A DNA stretch of 6,850 nt from Acidobacteriaceae bacterium (GTDB taxonomy: Bacteria > Acidobacteriota > Terriglobia > Terriglobales > Acidobacteriaceae): contig PMMJ01000402.1 of assembly GCA_003162255.1 (NCBI GenBank), positions 1,903 through 8,752 on the forward strand, in the 5' to 3' direction. Below, piece by piece: positions 6,264-6,850 of this stretch (positions are counted from its first letter, which is position 1; each line of letters opens with the position of its first letter). The notes beneath the pieces are model-generated. The model saw only the letters and a program-made list of their open reading frames with translations. It did not search any database and was not told where the DNA came from. Both the position numbers and the translations under genes were made by a program.

Positions 6264-6850
6264 ATGACCGACCCGGAACTCCAGCAAGCCCGCACGCAAA
6301 AGTGGCGGCTCGACGGCCAGCCCGTGCACACTCTTGAGGAAGCGCGCGCCTTCCTCGAGTCGGTGGGATTTTGTCTGATGTATCCGATGCGGCCTGCGAT
6401 TCTGTTGCCGACTTTCATCGGCGCCTGGGTTGGAGCGGAAGACAAGCTGCCGACGCGCCAGCACGCATATGCCGATCCGCGTGCGATGGCGGCGACCGAA
6501 CTGATGGTGCGCGCACTGCGCGACCGGGCGGCCTACGAAGCTCCGCTGATCGACGAGAATAACGCCTTCCTGCTGGCGCCCTCTGTGTTTCCATATTTCT
6601 ATTCGCTGGTGGGCGAGCGCAATCCAAAGCTGCCGCCGGCATCGGGACCGCGGTCTCCCTACTCGCCGCTGGCTTGTGACGCCTTCGAGATCATCCGGCA
6701 GCGTGGACCGATTTCAAAAACTAAATTGGGCGTGATGCTGGGCGGGTCGGTCTCCAATGCTGGACTCGATCGCGCGCTGAGTGAACTGTGGGCCAAGCTG
6801 CGCATCACGCGCGTCGACTACACGGTGGAGGAAGGCTCGGTGTGGGACGA
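6264..6850 (+). CDS. AlkZ/YcaQ-related winged-helix protein, C-terminus cut by window edge
   Basis: The visible 195 codons resemble the AlkZ-related family, a relative of the YcaQ/AlkZ DNA glycosylases that unhook interstrand crosslinks (HTH_42 superfamily). Supporting features are the N-terminal helix plus VGFCLMYP (34-41), SVFPYFYSLVGERNP (107-121), and a winged-helix-like segment: AFEIIRQRGPISKTKLGVML (140-159) followed by NAGLDRALSELWAKLRITRV (165-184). The latter is the pattern of a conserved Arg with a small-domain helix that precedes a beta wing, ending near VEEGSVW. No QxQ or QxD catalytic motif is seen in the visible part, so glycosylase activity should not be assumed. ATG 6264 is the first start in a frame open to the right edge; only a weak GAAG is next to it. 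It follows mutL on the same strand after 136 bp that hold a long hairpin. The family assignment is from remembered sequence patterns. Confidence 0.62.
   Translation, partial: MTDPELQQARTQKWRLDGQPVHTLEEARAFLESVGFCLMYPMRPAILLPTFIGAWVGAEDKLPTRQHAYADPRAMAATELMVRALRDRAAYEAPLIDENNAFLLAPSVFPYFYSLVGERNPKLPPASGPRSPYSPLACDAFEIIRQRGPISKTKLGVMLGGSVSNAGLDRALSELWAKLRITRVDYTVEEGSVWD

Overview
The window is about 60% GC and tightly packed with ordinary bacterial chromosomal genes. No phage, plasmid, insertion sequence, CRISPR, tRNA or rRNA signal was seen. Several traits suggest a soil-type Acidobacteriota (Terriglobia-like) chromosome: the overall protein flavour, a hypothetical helical-repeat protein of a kind I associate with that phylum, an endonuclease-type MutL, and an intergenic hairpin built from GAGCTTC heptamers. 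This assignment is inference and was not checked by any search.

Layout from left to right. (1) A sodium:solute symporter gene on the minus strand, cut by the left edge. (2) A divergent, plus-strand BadF/BadG-type sugar kinase, most like N-acetylglucosamine kinase. (3) A plus-strand hypothetical protein 40 bp downstream, with HEAT/LRV-like helical repeats and a short period-15-nt tandem repeat. (4) A convergent minus-strand ketopantoate reductase (panE/apbA family), whose stop lies 14 bp from the end of gene 3. (5) A divergent plus-strand mutL of 682 codons. (6) A very strong 30-bp inverted repeat starting 4 bp after the mutL stop. (7) A plus-strand AlkZ/YcaQ-related winged-helix protein, cut by the right edge.

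How the genes may work together. The symporter and kinase form a divergent pair that could import and phosphorylate an amino sugar, for example in cell-wall sugar salvage; the substrate is inferred. PanE would supply pantoate for coenzyme A, although two usually conserved active-site asparagines appear replaced. MutL is the mismatch-repair ATPase/endonuclease. The gene after it belongs to a family related to DNA glycosylases, so the right end may have a DNA-repair theme, but that protein lacks a visible QxQ/QxD catalytic motif.

I do not see a new multi-gene system here. The items most worth a second look are the heptamer-based hairpin after mutL, the uncharacterised helical-repeat protein with its in-frame tandem repeat, the insertion inside the MutL N-terminal half that carries a GC-rich hairpin, and the altered active-site positions in the PanE homologue.
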